Origin: Rehmannia glutinosa
Taxonomy: Eukaryota; Streptophyta; Magnoliopsida; Lamiales; Orobanchaceae
Reading direction: 5' to 3'
Assembly (NCBI GenBank): GCA_016081115.2
Contig: CM071935.1
Span: 53,306,680-53,370,679, forward strand
Length of the DNA stretch: 64,000 nucleotides
Part shown: piece by piece, positions 53,301-63,167 of the stretch
How the letters are laid out: each line of letters begins with the position of its first letter
How positions within the stretch are numbered: the first letter of the stretch is position 1
Position numbers and translations under genes: made by a program
The notes under the pieces: generated by a model
What the model saw: only the letters and a program-made list of their open reading frames with translations
What the model was told of the DNA's origin: nothing
The model's database searches: none

Positions 53301-56300
53301 TGACTTCTTCATCATACCAAGGTTCTTGTTTTTCTAAGCAACGGTCAAGGTTTTCATCAACTTAATTGAATACTAGGCGAATATTTTGGGGAAACAACAT
53401 ATTGTTGTTGGGTTGCGTGAACTTCAGTTGCTACGGTTCGCATTAGTTGGAGCCTTGGAAACCAATTTCACGTCATATCCTGCCTAATATCTACATTGAT
53501 AACAATTATCCTTTTACTACAAATAAATTATAATTTAAATTCAGATTTAGCATTAATGGCAATTTTTATTAAATCAATACAAAATATTAGTTTTTCTTCT
53601 GGCAAAATATGATACTATGTTTCTTATCATTTGGTTCAGTAAATAATTTCACCAAGATATGAACCAGCGCACTACATAATTTCTAATACAAGTTTGGTAG
53701 CATTTGCAAATTAAAACTGAATATTAAAAATAAAAATAAACAACATACAATGTGTTTTTAAGATTAAGTATAACTAATGCATATTCATGTAACTTTATTT
53801 CATGTATGATAAATACTTATTACATATAAGATATCCATTATTATTTATCTTATCTCACAAAATCTACTATCATATTCATTCTTATTTACTTCCATAAATA
53901 TTTAATTTTTCTATAAAGTTAATAATTAATTTATATGTTTATGTGAATATCTTATTCATTAATATACATATGTCTGTTTTATAGAAATATTTTTATATGT
54001 GAAATTGATAAAGTACAATCAACTCACAAATGATATATATGTAAATTCGGTCAAATATAGTGATAATTCACATTTGTCAAATATGTAGTCCTTGTAAGTA
54101 AAGTGAAGTAAGTCCACACTTTATTTTTCCTTTACCGGAAATTGATAAAATTACATGTAAGTGAAACAAGGACTTACCATGAATAGAAATAAAGGGATAA
54201 TTACAAAAACTACCCCTGAGGTTTAGCGTAGTTACGAAAAACTCCAGTTACCTTTCAAATAATGAGGTTTGTATTTACCTAACCTTCCCCCCTTCTTGAA
54301 GCCTCTTGAGGCTGCAATTTTGTAAGTTAAAAACAAATTGATGGGTATTTGTAATTTTAAAAGATAACTGAGTTTTTTTTGTAGTTAGGCTAAATCTCAA
54401 GGGTAGTTTTTGTAATTAACCCTAGAATAAATTAGAAACCAATTTATATCACAATAAAAATTTAACTGCCTATACTATACTCATTAAGTAAAATTAGTCA
54501 TGCTAATCTTTTGAAATCATTATTAAAACCTTGTACGAGGAGCAGGAGGAGGATGTAACATTTTGAAATTAAAAAATTTGGGAGAGTTGAAATGACTTAG
54601 CATATATTGAATACTTTTATATTTAATATTTTTTTGTTGATATATTGCTATAAATGTATTAAGCTTCAATGGTTACAAAAAATGTTTTTAAAAATAATCA
54701 ATTTCGAGCTTATTTCCTCTTCCCATCTTTAGAGCTCAAGTCCTGAGAATTAGGCTTACAACTGAACTCACCAAATCTCGACTTAACAACCATTAGACGG
54801 GCTTTGTAACTCTCGTCTATAACAACTTCATCGGTTTAAATGTATGAAATTCATCCACAGAATTTCAAATGACCCAGATAATTATACCCATCTACCTGTA
54901 ATAGCGACTCGACTGTCTACTCTACACCAGTGAGCAGAGATGCTTATTTATTTAGGAGTTCAGATTCATATTTATTTAAGAGTTTGCCATTATTTTCCAA
55001 TATTGCACAGATTTTCTTATATTTTCATACTTTTATTATATTACTTTAATAAGTCATTCTGTTGCTAAATTAACTACATGGTAGTACTTTAACAATGATG
55101 GATTTTATCATACAAAATTGTTTGTTGGTTCCTGTTAGAGTTTGTGTTTGTCCCACATCGCCAATTTACTGGGCTGTTATTGTGTATAAATGTGGGTTGG
55201 GCACCCTCTCCTCTTGAGCTAACTTTTGGGGATGGTGGGAATTGGACCCCGACCTATTTGGATTGGCACGCTCAGCATGAGGACGGGTGTTAAGAGTTTG
55301 TGTTTGTCCCACATCACCAATTTACTGGGCTGTTATTGTGTATAAATGTGGGTTGGGCACCCTCTCCCTTGAGCTAGCTTTTGGGGATGAGTTCTACCCA
55401 ATCCCATTTATAAGTTCCCAATTGAACTAAGGGGATTTTAATTTTCATTTCAGAGTTCCTGAGTTTACGGTATGAGAAATGTAGTTAGGGTCTTCCAACC
55501 TGGATGGTCTTCTTTTCAACAGCTCTGATCAATAACCCCCATTTATAGGGTTTTACGACTAAAAGGTAGAAACGCTCAAAATGACTAGCAGGGAGAAATG
55601 GCAGGTAGAATAAAGTACATCCAATTGTTACTCCAACAAGCTCAAGCGCACAATAACATGAAACTAGTTTATCCTACAAGATGTCACCCCCTTGACATGC
55701 ATTTGAGCCCCAGTGTTTAATCTAGTTCTTATATGGATTCTCCTTTCTCCTTTCCAGCACAACTTTTTGTGTCTGTCTAGCCCTTTTCAGGGTTGTTTCA
55801 ATTACGTTTCAAATTTAAGGGTTCATGTCATTAAGGGTTTGCATCAAATTTTATTTGCTACAGTTTCATGATCTTCAGATTGTTACACTAGCTCATTTAG
55901 GTAAATGAATCCTGTAGGTTTTATTATTATGAGTTTTTTTTTGTCAAAATCGTGGATAAAGATTATTCAAGGTGAGTTGTGAGCAAATAGAGTAGAGGGG
56001 AGGTCCTTGTTAACAAATACACCTTATAACTGACTGAAATTCTAACAAAATGGATTGAAGAGAGTTCCTTGTCAATTTTCCACCATTCTGTTGCTGGATG
56101 CCAGAAGCCATAGTTCAGGGGAGGTGGATACGATATTCGAGTTCAATGGGGAAATTCAATGTGAAGTTCGAAACCAATAGATTAAGTGCATAAAACCAAG
56201 AGGAAGTTAACCTGCAGAAAGTGTCCATCTGTGCATGCAAAAGTTTGTTGGAGAGGATATTTTGTCCTGCGTTTTTCGATTTATTGTAGAAGGTGAGCTC

Positions 56301-59300
56301 AGGACCAATAGCCTGTGAACAACATAATCAGCAAAGATGTAAGCAACAAACTGCATCACACAGATGTGCATGCATTTTCAACATAAAGTAAAATCTCAAT
56401 TTTACACCAGATTTGTTATCATCCTAAGGTTCATCAAATAAACTGTTTCAGCAACACAATGGACAATGATTTGATATAATATGGACAGAAATCTCCACGT
56501 TCCAAGATGGTCAATGTTTAAAAAATATTGACTAACACCTGGCACTTACGTGTCATCAATTAGATGCGTGCCTCTTCCACCATATTTAGATATGCAGGAT
56601 AAATAATAAAACCAAATTCCTGGAACCTTGGATGAGCCTATATTAATCTCCAGAGTTAGATCACAGAAATCCCACTGCATTTGCTTATTATTAGTGTATC
56701 TAGCACATTGTAGACAACTATCATCGTAATGATTCTCAAATAACTTATCTTCAATGGGGTGTTTTAACCCACTTGTTGACATCGTCATTTTACTCTCATG
56801 AATGATAAACAAACCAGGACAAATGATATTGTCTCGAAACAGAGAAACCTCATGGGAGCTTTCAGAGTCCAATATTGACTAATACACAATTAAAACATTG
56901 TCTAACCTCATGCATGCACTACTATAAGAACTGAAAGGTTGGTATGCGGAATGGAACTAGATAGGAATTGAACAAATTTAAATGCAATGTTGATGGAAAG
57001 GGACGATATCACTATTATTACAATGCTTGGTATATTACAAATGGGAAAGGAATAGAATCGTTTGCATGGTAGGAATTGAATATAATTACTCTAATATATC
57101 ATGCATAAATGAGTTTGATACTGTTTCAGTCGGTCTCAAACAGTATATTTATAAATAGATAAAATCTTACACGTGTATAAAATTTATTTTTATTAAATAA
57201 CAAGGATAAATCTAGTGTACTTGAGTAGATGGAGTGGGTTCTGAAACCACAAACAGGTCTCTAGTTTACTAGCACACCAGAGCCCAACGAGCCCAATCCG
57301 TTAACATAATGAACATTCGAGACCCAATGGGTTGGCCTCATTGGACCCACTTTATAATTTCAATAATATTAAAAAGTATTCTTTGAATACAATATTCACC
57401 ATAAATGTCTTTCTCAATATGCAAAAACAATATTATTAACAAAGTACTAATTATTAAACTTACATGTATGTATCGTATTTATAAGATCATTCATTTACCT
57501 TTTATATGTGAGTATGAATATATACGCACATATACACATATATATAACATACACATCCACAAATACTTACATAAAAGTAGAAATCTTAACCTGTTGGGAC
57601 CTATCCACAAAAATAACCAAAGCCTCTAACCATTATGACTGTAGTTCTCATGATTCACATCCTTAATAACATGAATACACATGATGCAGGTTGTTCAGAA
57701 ATTTGCACAAACCAAACCTTTATTATAAAATGCTTTTCCAATATGAGTATCAAGCAGACGAAGAGCTCTGTTCTCCTCCCTACAATAAATTATATATTGT
57801 AAGCAAATAAATTACATCACGGATGATCTCTGAAGCACAACCTAGAAGCCTAGGTCATTTCTTAATCACACTCTCTAGGACGTCCATTCAATGATTCATT
57901 ACCTTCATGCTAAAATAATTGTACTATTCAGGTGATCTCTGCTATAATAGGAATCTAAAAATGTTCTTGTTCCAATGGTCAATATATTTGGTTGAATGAA
58001 CTTAAAAAAATGCTGTCTCACCCAACACATCTTTGACACTCAAGAGATTTCTAGGACTTATCTCTAGTTTTATGTAACCTTCAATGCTCATTCTCTCCTT
58101 AATCTATGGATGTCCATCACTGACTTCCTCAGTTCACTTCCTCCAGATGGATGTCCTCCTTGGCAATCCTTTCCCACTTATATTTTATAGAAAGAGATTT
58201 CACTACTCCCAGTTCATTCGTAAAACATGCAACGCTCTCCATGACTTCAACTTCAAGCAGTTTCAACATCAGGAGATGTCCTTAGCCATAGTTCTTCTTT
58301 CTCTAATTCCTCCATAGAAATCCTTTTCACTTCCATTTCATAACCATATCCTGACAAGATACACTATTTTTGTATCACCTAAAAACCCAATGTTGCCTCT
58401 CTAAACACCTTATCCTTGAATATGAGTTTAAGGTTAATAAGTGTCCTTAAGGGCCCGATTAATAGCAGAAATTTCGGAGAAGCATTCACAGTGAAGATCC
58501 AAATTGAATGCATGTTTATCAAGTGTCATACCTGCAATTCAAATATCAATTCCGTGGATCTGCCAGAAACAGTATTTTGTGATGCCTGAGTAGTAATATT
58601 CCTCCCTGAAGAGTTATCAGAAGGGCTTCCATTTTCACCCTCCATAAACACATTATCATTCTCATTAGCTGAATAGCTACTGTTGGCTCCCAGTAAAATG
58701 CATGAATCTAAGTATGACCCACTCTGGAACAACAAAATGAAGACACAAAGTTCAGATGCATTGAACTATTGATTTTAGATACGTAAAACAAAAGGACAGG
58801 TTCAATAAGATATAGGAAGACTTACCCTGATTGTTACATTTTTGAATTGCAATTTCTTTCCATTCCCCACATAAACTAAAGCTTCCATACTTGGACATGA
58901 GAGATTTAATCCCTGTCTGTCTTTCAGATACAAAGTCCCACCTCTGCCATCATATATAAAAAGGTCAAACCTTTCATCATCAGCAACCAAAGGTTTCTGA
59001 GGCGAGATAGAGAATTCAGCAGAGGGTTGACAGAAAATTGGCTGGTCAAGTATGAGTGCGTCCAGAAAATGTGAAGAGTTGGCATTCTCATCGTTTGATA
59101 GTTCACCACGAACTGTTGGGACAAAAAACTCAACAATTGCAAGCAAAAAATCTAGTGCAACAAGCAATTGCGGCCTCTGGATGCACAAAGAAATAAACAT
59201 TGAATTTTCATAAAATTTGGCATCAAGAATTAGAATTGCTGGAGTGTACTTTCTCGCACTGTCCACCAAAGGATTGTTCTCAACATTATGATCCATGTTT

Positions 59301-60976
59301 TCAGGCACAGATTGTGAAGGATTATACCCATTTAGTTCAGGCTTCCCAATGGCCAACCTAAGCTCCTTTTCTGTTCCTTCACGATCATCAACAACAATCA
59401 AATCCTTCAGTGTAGCTGACAGAGAACCTTCCCCCACTGTGTTAGATTTGTACAAAAGCCACACTCCACTCACCTGAAATGTACAATCCTATCACGCTGT
59501 TGAACTGAAAAATATACATTACAAGATATCATATATGTTTATATACAGGTAGAACTTAAAACAATAGAATGTAACTCAAAGACTCATGAAGCATAACATC
59601 ATTTCCCAACTACTGTTGCACACAGCATAACAAGACCAAGTAAAGCTATCTGCCAAATCGTACCACATATGGCCAGCTCTGAAAAACAAGAAAAATCACG
59701 GACCATTTGCTCTAATTGGTACTGTATTTAACACAATCCTACAGAGCCAAGCAACACAGGCGACGCCCGAGAATACACTGCATAGCCTGCTGCTTATATT
59801 TCAATATCTCTTAATAGCGCAATGCATATCAACAATGCAAGGCCTCCTCATAGTAGCTTTGGCAAATGACAATTTTTTACACCATCACTTAAGACGAATA
59901 AGCCCCAAATATGTCAAGATTTTGTGCATATTCCAACAACTACTTCAGTTAGACTAGCCAATATATAGTCACTTTAAATCAAAGAATGAGAAAAGCAACG
60001 ATTCTATGGGGATTGGCTCAAAAGGCCCAGAAACTTGACAAAGCCACCAACATTTTGCTCTTCCTGGTTCTCTACTAAACTTAAGAGGCAATTAAGAATT
60101 TCCATTAATAACTATGTCACTGCTAATTATAGCCATTGTCCTCACTATGAGATTCCAAAACATCAATCAAAAACATAAAAAGCTTCCGTACATATATCTT
60201 AAGAAATTAGTAGCATATGTTTACACCATATATACCATGAAATTGTATAAACCACCCTGATATTTCAGGAATGTCATCTCATGACACATTAAATGAGCAG
60301 TCTCAAGGGTTGTCAATTTACTACCTGAAGAGTGGCAAGAGATGCATCCCTCGTAACGCCATAATGAAGACAAAGTTCAACCATATCAATATGGACAGAG
60401 ACCTTAGTTGCAACCAATATTTCTGTTGCCTGAGATTCAGATCGTGCCGGATCTAAACCTTGAGTACCAGTTTGTCCCACCACGTCAATGATTTGGGACG
60501 TGGGTTCATTTTTAAGTGAAGGCACAAAATTTGGCGTCTCTGAAATATTAGCTTGTGCACATTCAATGATTATTTCATACTCTTTGTTGGATAAAGCTGC
60601 TTTCAGTTCTTCAATCTGAAATTTAAGTATAAAAAAAAGGGCAAGTTATGAATCGAATGAAGGAGATACAGATCCCTCATCAAAATCCTCCATTCAGAAA
60701 GATAAAGCAGCATCCCAAATGCCATCAGCTCTTACAAAACCTAGATCTTGGGATCTAAAGGTATTATCAATGGAGAGGCTTTGACAACGGCAATCTCAAA
60801 ATTATCAGATACTTAATTATGGAGTACAATACCGTAATAGCAACTTCTACACTTGGAACTTGGTGCAACAAGTCACGAAGTGATCTCTGAATGACAAATG
60901 AAACACCCTTGACATCTTGAATTATGCTTTCACCCAATTCTGATCCTGAACCAACATTTAAGTTGATATCTTCAAC
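25988..60976 (-). CDS. VPS13: VPS13-family bridge-like lipid transfer protein, 5' end outside the window
   Basis: VPS13 proteins are long hydrophobic-groove tubes that move phospholipids in bulk between membranes at organelle contact sites. I could delimit 36 exons by GT-AG sites and frame; they total about 9.0 kb, or about 3,000 residues, ending with TAA at 25,988-25,990 after RQTSDA. Plant VPS13M-type proteins are about 4,100-4,200 residues, so roughly 1,000 N-terminal residues with the chorein motif should lie beyond 64 kb. The C-terminal phrase KIWSAPDSYPWACHVYQ, the block LGVWGPILSAVGNAFKIQ and the internal C2-like segment fit the plant VPS13M type (Arabidopsis AT1G48090/AT4G17140) by memory of the family. 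Phases agree at all junctions except 56,550/56,312. Introns are long and rich in transposons. I cannot decide between paralogues. Confidence 0.9.
27547..31707 (-). CDS. VPS13: VPS13 exons z-ee: VPS13_C region and PH-like segment
   Basis: Exons: 31,707-31,530; 31,431-31,295; 30,628-30,502; 29,090-28,869; 28,797-28,438; 28,062-27,904; 27,819-27,547. The chain reads RGLLGVWGPILSAVG-type VPS13_C sequence (actual HGLLGVWGPILSAVGNA), then HLRKVTHRDRFLRKSSVI, a Gly-rich GVGDGIVQGTEALAQGFAFG helix region, and VVPYQRIVLVTNRRVMLLQ..PWEEVMTLEL, which has the strand layout of a PH-like domain. In known VPS13 proteins this end docks on membranes. Confidence 0.9.
29700..29895. mobile_element. MITE, older copy, in VPS13 intron
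   Basis: The ends are inverted repeats: left ACTACCCTTAAGGTCTGACC and, reversed from the right, GTACCCTTGAGGTTTAGGC, each followed by a TATTTA..AAAA run. The same ends occur at 54,194-54,423. About 190 bases, no coding. It lies between exons 29,090 and 30,502. Confidence 0.6.
32681..41200 (-). CDS. VPS13: VPS13 exons r-y: SHR-BD / VAB region
   Basis: Exons: 41,200-40,739; 39,980-39,207; 39,106-39,033; 38,943-38,598; 38,529-38,431; 38,363-38,208; 34,681-34,500; 33,199-32,681. It includes GWEWVDEWRVD..DGWVYAPDF (DysF-like), LLPQGGWLPLH, SGRIVQIILEQN, VYSPYWFGVARCPPLAFRLVD and NRTRNNTIRVRQTGFGDDAW. In other VPS13 proteins this region binds adaptor proteins that choose the membrane. The 3.5-kb intron between 38,208 and 34,681 contains a deleted Copia element. 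Phases agree throughout. Confidence 0.9.
34900..37790 (+). mobile_element. Deleted Copia element in VPS13 intron
   Basis: On the plus strand (antisense to VPS13): a primer site TGGTATCAGAGC at 36,113-36,124 follows an LTR-like end. Gag-like coding begins ~36,250 (GPFFKGRGKLSHLMG, FEAWDEQNSM), then a jump to the end of pol (LRYLKGTHDN ~37,215; VPTINQV-like phrase ~37,420) with most of pol missing. DNA at 34,930-35,110 and 37,555-37,760 shares phrases (TTTCCTTATTTTTTG, GGATNTTATTC, CTAATTCT), consistent with decayed LTRs. A GAG-pre-integrase-like stretch at 35,770-35,960 (ADGSFSPIVGKG) sits before the primer site, suggesting more than one insertion. All frames are broken. Confidence 0.75.
36113..36124 (+). 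promoter_or_regulatory. Copia primer binding site
   Basis: Exact TGGTATCAGAGC, the usual plant Copia initiator-methionine tRNA primer site, directly after an LTR-like end. It gives the plus orientation of the intronic Copia remnant. Confidence 0.85.
41325..41371. repeat. (GT)n(AG)n compound microsatellite next to a splice donor
   Basis: About 12 GT units followed by about 11 AG units on the plus strand. In VPS13 sense the intron starts GTGAAT and at once enters CTCTCT..CACACA, so the repeat begins within ten bases of the donor of exon 41,498-41,377. Confidence 0.95.
41377..47424 (-). CDS. VPS13: VPS13 exons m-q: C2-like region
   Basis: Exons: 47,424-47,268; 47,105-46,836; 44,142-43,945; 42,603-42,561; 41,498-41,377. 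The peptide GSLLKKLRLMVTIIVAEAE|LLKLEGLSSHQYSVGLRVY followed by KWNEVFFFKVDSV|DCCMLEFTVSD has the strand pattern of a C2 domain split over four exons. A full set of calcium-binding aspartates is not obvious, so calcium dependence is not claimed. The intron after 46,836 starts with the weak donor GTTTGT and is entered by a TRIM element after 8 bases. The intron after 41,377 starts with a CT/CA microsatellite. Confidence 0.85.
43805..43843. repeat. TG/TA microsatellite in VPS13 intron
   Basis: Alternating TGTGTG then TATATA over about 38 bases, just upstream (plus coordinates) of the exon 43,945-44,142. Confidence 0.9.
44888..45202 (-). other. Open frame of 104 codons, unrecognised, intronic
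   Basis: An uninterrupted frame in very AT-rich DNA, same strand as VPS13, inside the intron between exons 46,836 and 44,142. The predicted peptide has two hydrophobic stretches (near residues 9-17 and 26-54) and a Lys/Phe-rich end. The composition is organelle-like, so a plastid or mitochondrial DNA insert is possible. I do not recognise the protein, and chance is possible. Confidence 0.25.
46479..46822 (-). mobile_element. TRIM (miniature LTR retrotransposon), full length
   Basis: 344 bases. Two 127-base LTRs (46,479-46,605 and 46,696-46,822) differ at one base (T/G, ~46,548 vs ~46,765). On the minus strand they read TGTTAAGAGTTTATG..GATTTAACA. The internal 90 bases hold the primer site TGGTATGAGAGC (46,684-46,695) directly after the 5' LTR and a G-rich purine stretch (GAGGGCGGG) before the 3' LTR. 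The 5-bp target duplication GAAAG is at 46,474-46,478 and 46,823-46,827. No coding capacity. The near-identical LTRs imply a recent insertion. Confidence 0.95.
46684..46695 (-). promoter_or_regulatory. TRIM primer binding site
   Basis: TGGTATGAGAGC on the minus strand, one base different from TGGTATCAGAGC, abutting the 5' LTR. It shows that the element is in the same orientation as VPS13. Confidence 0.88.
47926..47966. repeat. Homopolymer T then G run
   Basis: A run of 12 T, then TTTTTTT and 12 G within 41 bases in a VPS13 intron. Its length is likely to be variable or poorly determined. Confidence 0.8.
48281..51558 (-). CDS. VPS13: VPS13 exons g-l: groove end and first Vps62/DUF946-type beta-repeat block
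   Basis: Exons: 51,558-51,269; 51,151-51,067; 50,980-50,639; 50,404-50,045; 49,935-49,446; 48,444-48,281. After SDIFMNFSFSILRLFLAVEE, the same beta module recurs: FWRPRAPTGFAVLGDYL, SIWLPEAPKGYVALGCVAS, SIWRPVVPEGMVYFGDIAVQG and SFWMPQAPPGFVTLGCIA. This W.P..P.G....G repeat is the signature of the Vps62/DUF946 family. All junctions keep phase. A microsatellite-like repeat lies in the intron between the last two exons. Confidence 0.9.
48585..48815. repeat. Diverged direct duplication rich in ATGCAT
   Basis: 48,603-48,646 and 48,753-48,796 align (TGCATAGTGGCAATGCATG.. against TGCATAGTTGTCAAGCATG..), about 150 bases apart, each with CATAAAC and ATACAGACAC-type ends. The region is full of ATGCAT and CATGCA palindromes. 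It lies in the intron between exons 49,446 and 48,444. Confidence 0.6.
52740..53490. other. Possible fragment of an unidentified retroelement or LTR
   Basis: This stretch is less AT-rich than the intron on either side and has sharp composition borders. It contains the palindrome cluster at 52,989-53,145 and a following TTTTCATCAACTTAATTGAATACTAGGCG-type stretch seen in no other part of the window. No coding domain is recognised and no terminal duplication was found. Confidence 0.35.
52989..53145. repeat. Five 16-bp palindromes (GTGTACCTAGGTACAC) with alternating spacing
   Basis: Copies start at 52,989 (GTGTACTTAGGTACAC), 53,038 (exact), 53,059 (last base T), 53,109 (GTGTACCGTAGTACAC) and 53,130 (exact). 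Start-to-start spacing is 49, 21, 50 and 21 bases, so doublets recur with a ~71-base period. The exact unit is a perfect inverted repeat with no spacer. Confidence 0.93.
54194..54423. mobile_element. MITE in VPS13 intron, inverted repeats of ~45 bp
   Basis: Left end GGGATAATTACAAAAACTAC continues CCCTGAGGTTTAGCGTAGTTAC; the right end read in reverse gives GGGTTAATTACAAAAACTAC then CCTTGAGATTTAGCCTAACTAC. Flanks AGAAATAAA and AGAATAAAT may be an imperfect 8-9-bp target duplication, which with the terminal sequence suggests a Mutator-type MITE. No coding. Confidence 0.8.
55133..55413 (+). mobile_element. Second TRIM copy of the same family, internally deleted
   Basis: Same family as 46,479-46,822 but on the plus strand. 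The 5' LTR is cut after GGGGATG (~55,233) and runs directly into internal DNA starting GTGGGAATTGGACCCC. The 3' LTR is complete (55,288-55,413, 126 bases). Target duplication GTTCC at 55,128-55,132 and 55,414-55,418. The LTR end and primer site are missing. Confidence 0.93.
56212..60976 (-). CDS. VPS13: VPS13 exons a-f: repeating-groove segment
   Basis: Exons in coding order: 60,976-60,833; 60,615-60,325; 59,473-58,826; 58,723-58,532; 56,878-56,550; 56,312-56,212. The first four are all multiples of three and in phase 0. The peptide starts VEDINLNVGSGSELGES and includes RPQLLVALDFLLAIVEFFVP, typical of the extended beta-groove of VPS13. The last exon reads AIGPELTFYNKSKNAG and ends so that the next exon completes an Arg codon (FCR|LVL). 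Between 56,550 and 56,312 the frame does not join: the first exon leaves two bases of a codon while the next begins on a codon boundary. Both splice signals look canonical (GTAAGT donor, CACAG acceptor). Confidence 0.85.
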
Positions 60977-62629
60977 CTGAAAAAGGCATGCAGATTTGGT
61001 AAGGAACTTATGTCAAAGCAGACGACATTAGTGCTGGAAAATTGACATTCCTCCTAGCTAGACTTGGCACTGTTTCTTTTCTTTATTAGACTGACTGGAA
61101 TAGTTGACGATGATTGTTTCTTCTTGTCAGACCAGCTGGAATAGATGGGCTAAAGCAGGCACTAGAAGTTTGTAGGATATGTGTGATTTTAATTTGTAAC
61201 TATGACAACGACATATACTCACTACAAAAGGGACATATGACCATTACTATATGTTCGCAATATTGCTCTGTAATAATTCAATCCTAACCATAAAAAGTTA
61301 CCTCTCAGTTCATGCTTCTTTTTTCTTTCTTGCTTCTATTAACATGCTTTGCTTCGGAAAAATATAGTATCAGATTTTTGGTTTTTAATTACAGGCTGCG
61401 AATGAACTTAACCGGAAACCAGCAAGACGTTTCATTTTTGAACCATCCAAACAACCTTAAAAACCTAAAATAAGTTTAATGGTTTCCAGAGGTTTTTTAA
61501 CTCCAGCATCACGTGTTTTTAGTGAATAAATTACCCAGTTTAGGCGATCAAAATTAATTATGTAAGGGCCTTCAAATTGCAGGAGGCAGCGGAGACCGGC
61601 ATTGATACTCCTCCCATGAGAGAAAACCCAACTATTGCTCAAATTCATTAACACATTGAGGAGAGTGCCATAAAGTTAAAGGCTCTATCAACAATTCTTT
61701 CTTCTATTTTTTAAGTGATCTTATCAGAATTTGACTTTTGAAACAGGAAAGCAGGCTTGAGACCAGTTAAGTGAGGAGCTCAAGGGAAGGGAAAGAACAA
61801 GACATATACAGGTGCTAAATTAGTGGAGGGAGTTTGAAATTCATAAAGTGAAAAAAAAAATATAGTTGTCCAAGAATATTCAAACACAACAATAAACTGA
61901 GGCTGTTTGGAGAAGGCTTACACGATAAAAGAACAGTGAGCAAAGTCCTTGTAAGTATACCTGAAAGATTTGAACACAAATGTCCTCGCTAAAAACCCAA
62001 AGGACTAGTCAACATTAACACTCAATGAAGTGGTCAATAATTTTCAAGCAATCAAGCGAAGGACTTCGAAACAAAAGGACGCGACGCAAGGATCACTTTT
62101 GGCTAAACAAATTGAAAAGCTAACAAGCAGCACCAGTGGTGGAAAAAATGAATCTGGATATAGAAATCAAAGATAAGCAAACGGAAGAAGGTGACAACTG
62201 AAAAAATGGAGGCAAGAAAGGGAGCGTCCACCTTGTCCCCATTGCAGCAAAAGAAGTTGAACTGAAAATTTTTACCGATGCGGGGCTCATGTGAAAAGAG
62301 TCAAGCCTGTAAGCGAATTAGTTATGTGGAAAAATTGTTCAAGAACGAGGGAAATCTCAAGGAGGGCAAACTCAAGCTCACATTGCTAAGAATGCAAAAC
62401 AAAAAGGTAAGAACCTTTAAGTTGCTAATATTCTACAAGAAGAAGAAAAAGCTAGGTTATTAATAAAGGTTGTACAAACCACGTGACGAGATGCAAGTAC
62501 TTTCCATGAGTCCGACAGATCCAGTAGCTCATGGGTGAAGACAGAAGAAAGCACGCGAAGGTGAAAATGAAAGGTATGGTATCAATGTCCTCAAATACTA
62601 AGTGAATTACACATGTCCTATATTATGTC

Positions 62630-62901
62630 CTGAGATATATCAAAACCTAATAATCATGGGGCAAGCTAGAGAGTAACTATGTTTAGCACTTTCAAGATTG
62701 ACATGCAATATGTAAGATCCCTTTGGAAATGAAGTACTCTGGAAATGGAAAACAAGACCTTTTATCTGAGATATATCAAACCTAATAATCGTGGGGCAGC
62801 TAGAGAGTAACTATGTTTAGCACTTTCAAGATTGTCATGCAATATGTAAGATCCTTTTGAGAATGAAGTACTCTGAAAATGGAAAACAAGACCTTCTATC
62901 T
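62630..62901 (+). repeat. 136-bp tandem duplication in Copia pol remnant
   Basis: CTGAGATATATCAAA starts at 62,630 and again at 62,766. The two units align along their full length with a few substitutions and small indels (over 90% identical by eye). The offset of 136 is not a multiple of three. Confidence 0.92.
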
Positions 62902-63167
62902 AGATTAGAATGAATCAAAGTTGCACGCTAACACTAGCACAGTAAGTAAATCTGTCCTATGCGCAGACAGTTCGCTCTCTTAAGCTATTCAACTTTGACG
63001 AGTATGCACACAAGAATTTAGTAATTATTTTGCCGGTCAACCATATGATAAGTGATGTGTGTAATGTGAGCCAATTTGGAAAGCAATGTATGCTGCCATT
63101 TTATGACAGTAATTGGAGAGAAAAAGGGAAACCGCAGCTTATAAGCACCGATAATTGGGGGTCTATG

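Noticed and set aside
52989..53303. A protein-coding frame across the palindrome array
   Set aside because: The repeated peptide words come from the palindromic 16-mers; both strands give similar frames, so coding is not indicated.
61457..61654. An additional upstream VPS13 exon on the minus strand
   Set aside because: No similarity to VPS13, no convincing acceptor and donor, and the plus strand here reads as Copia gag.
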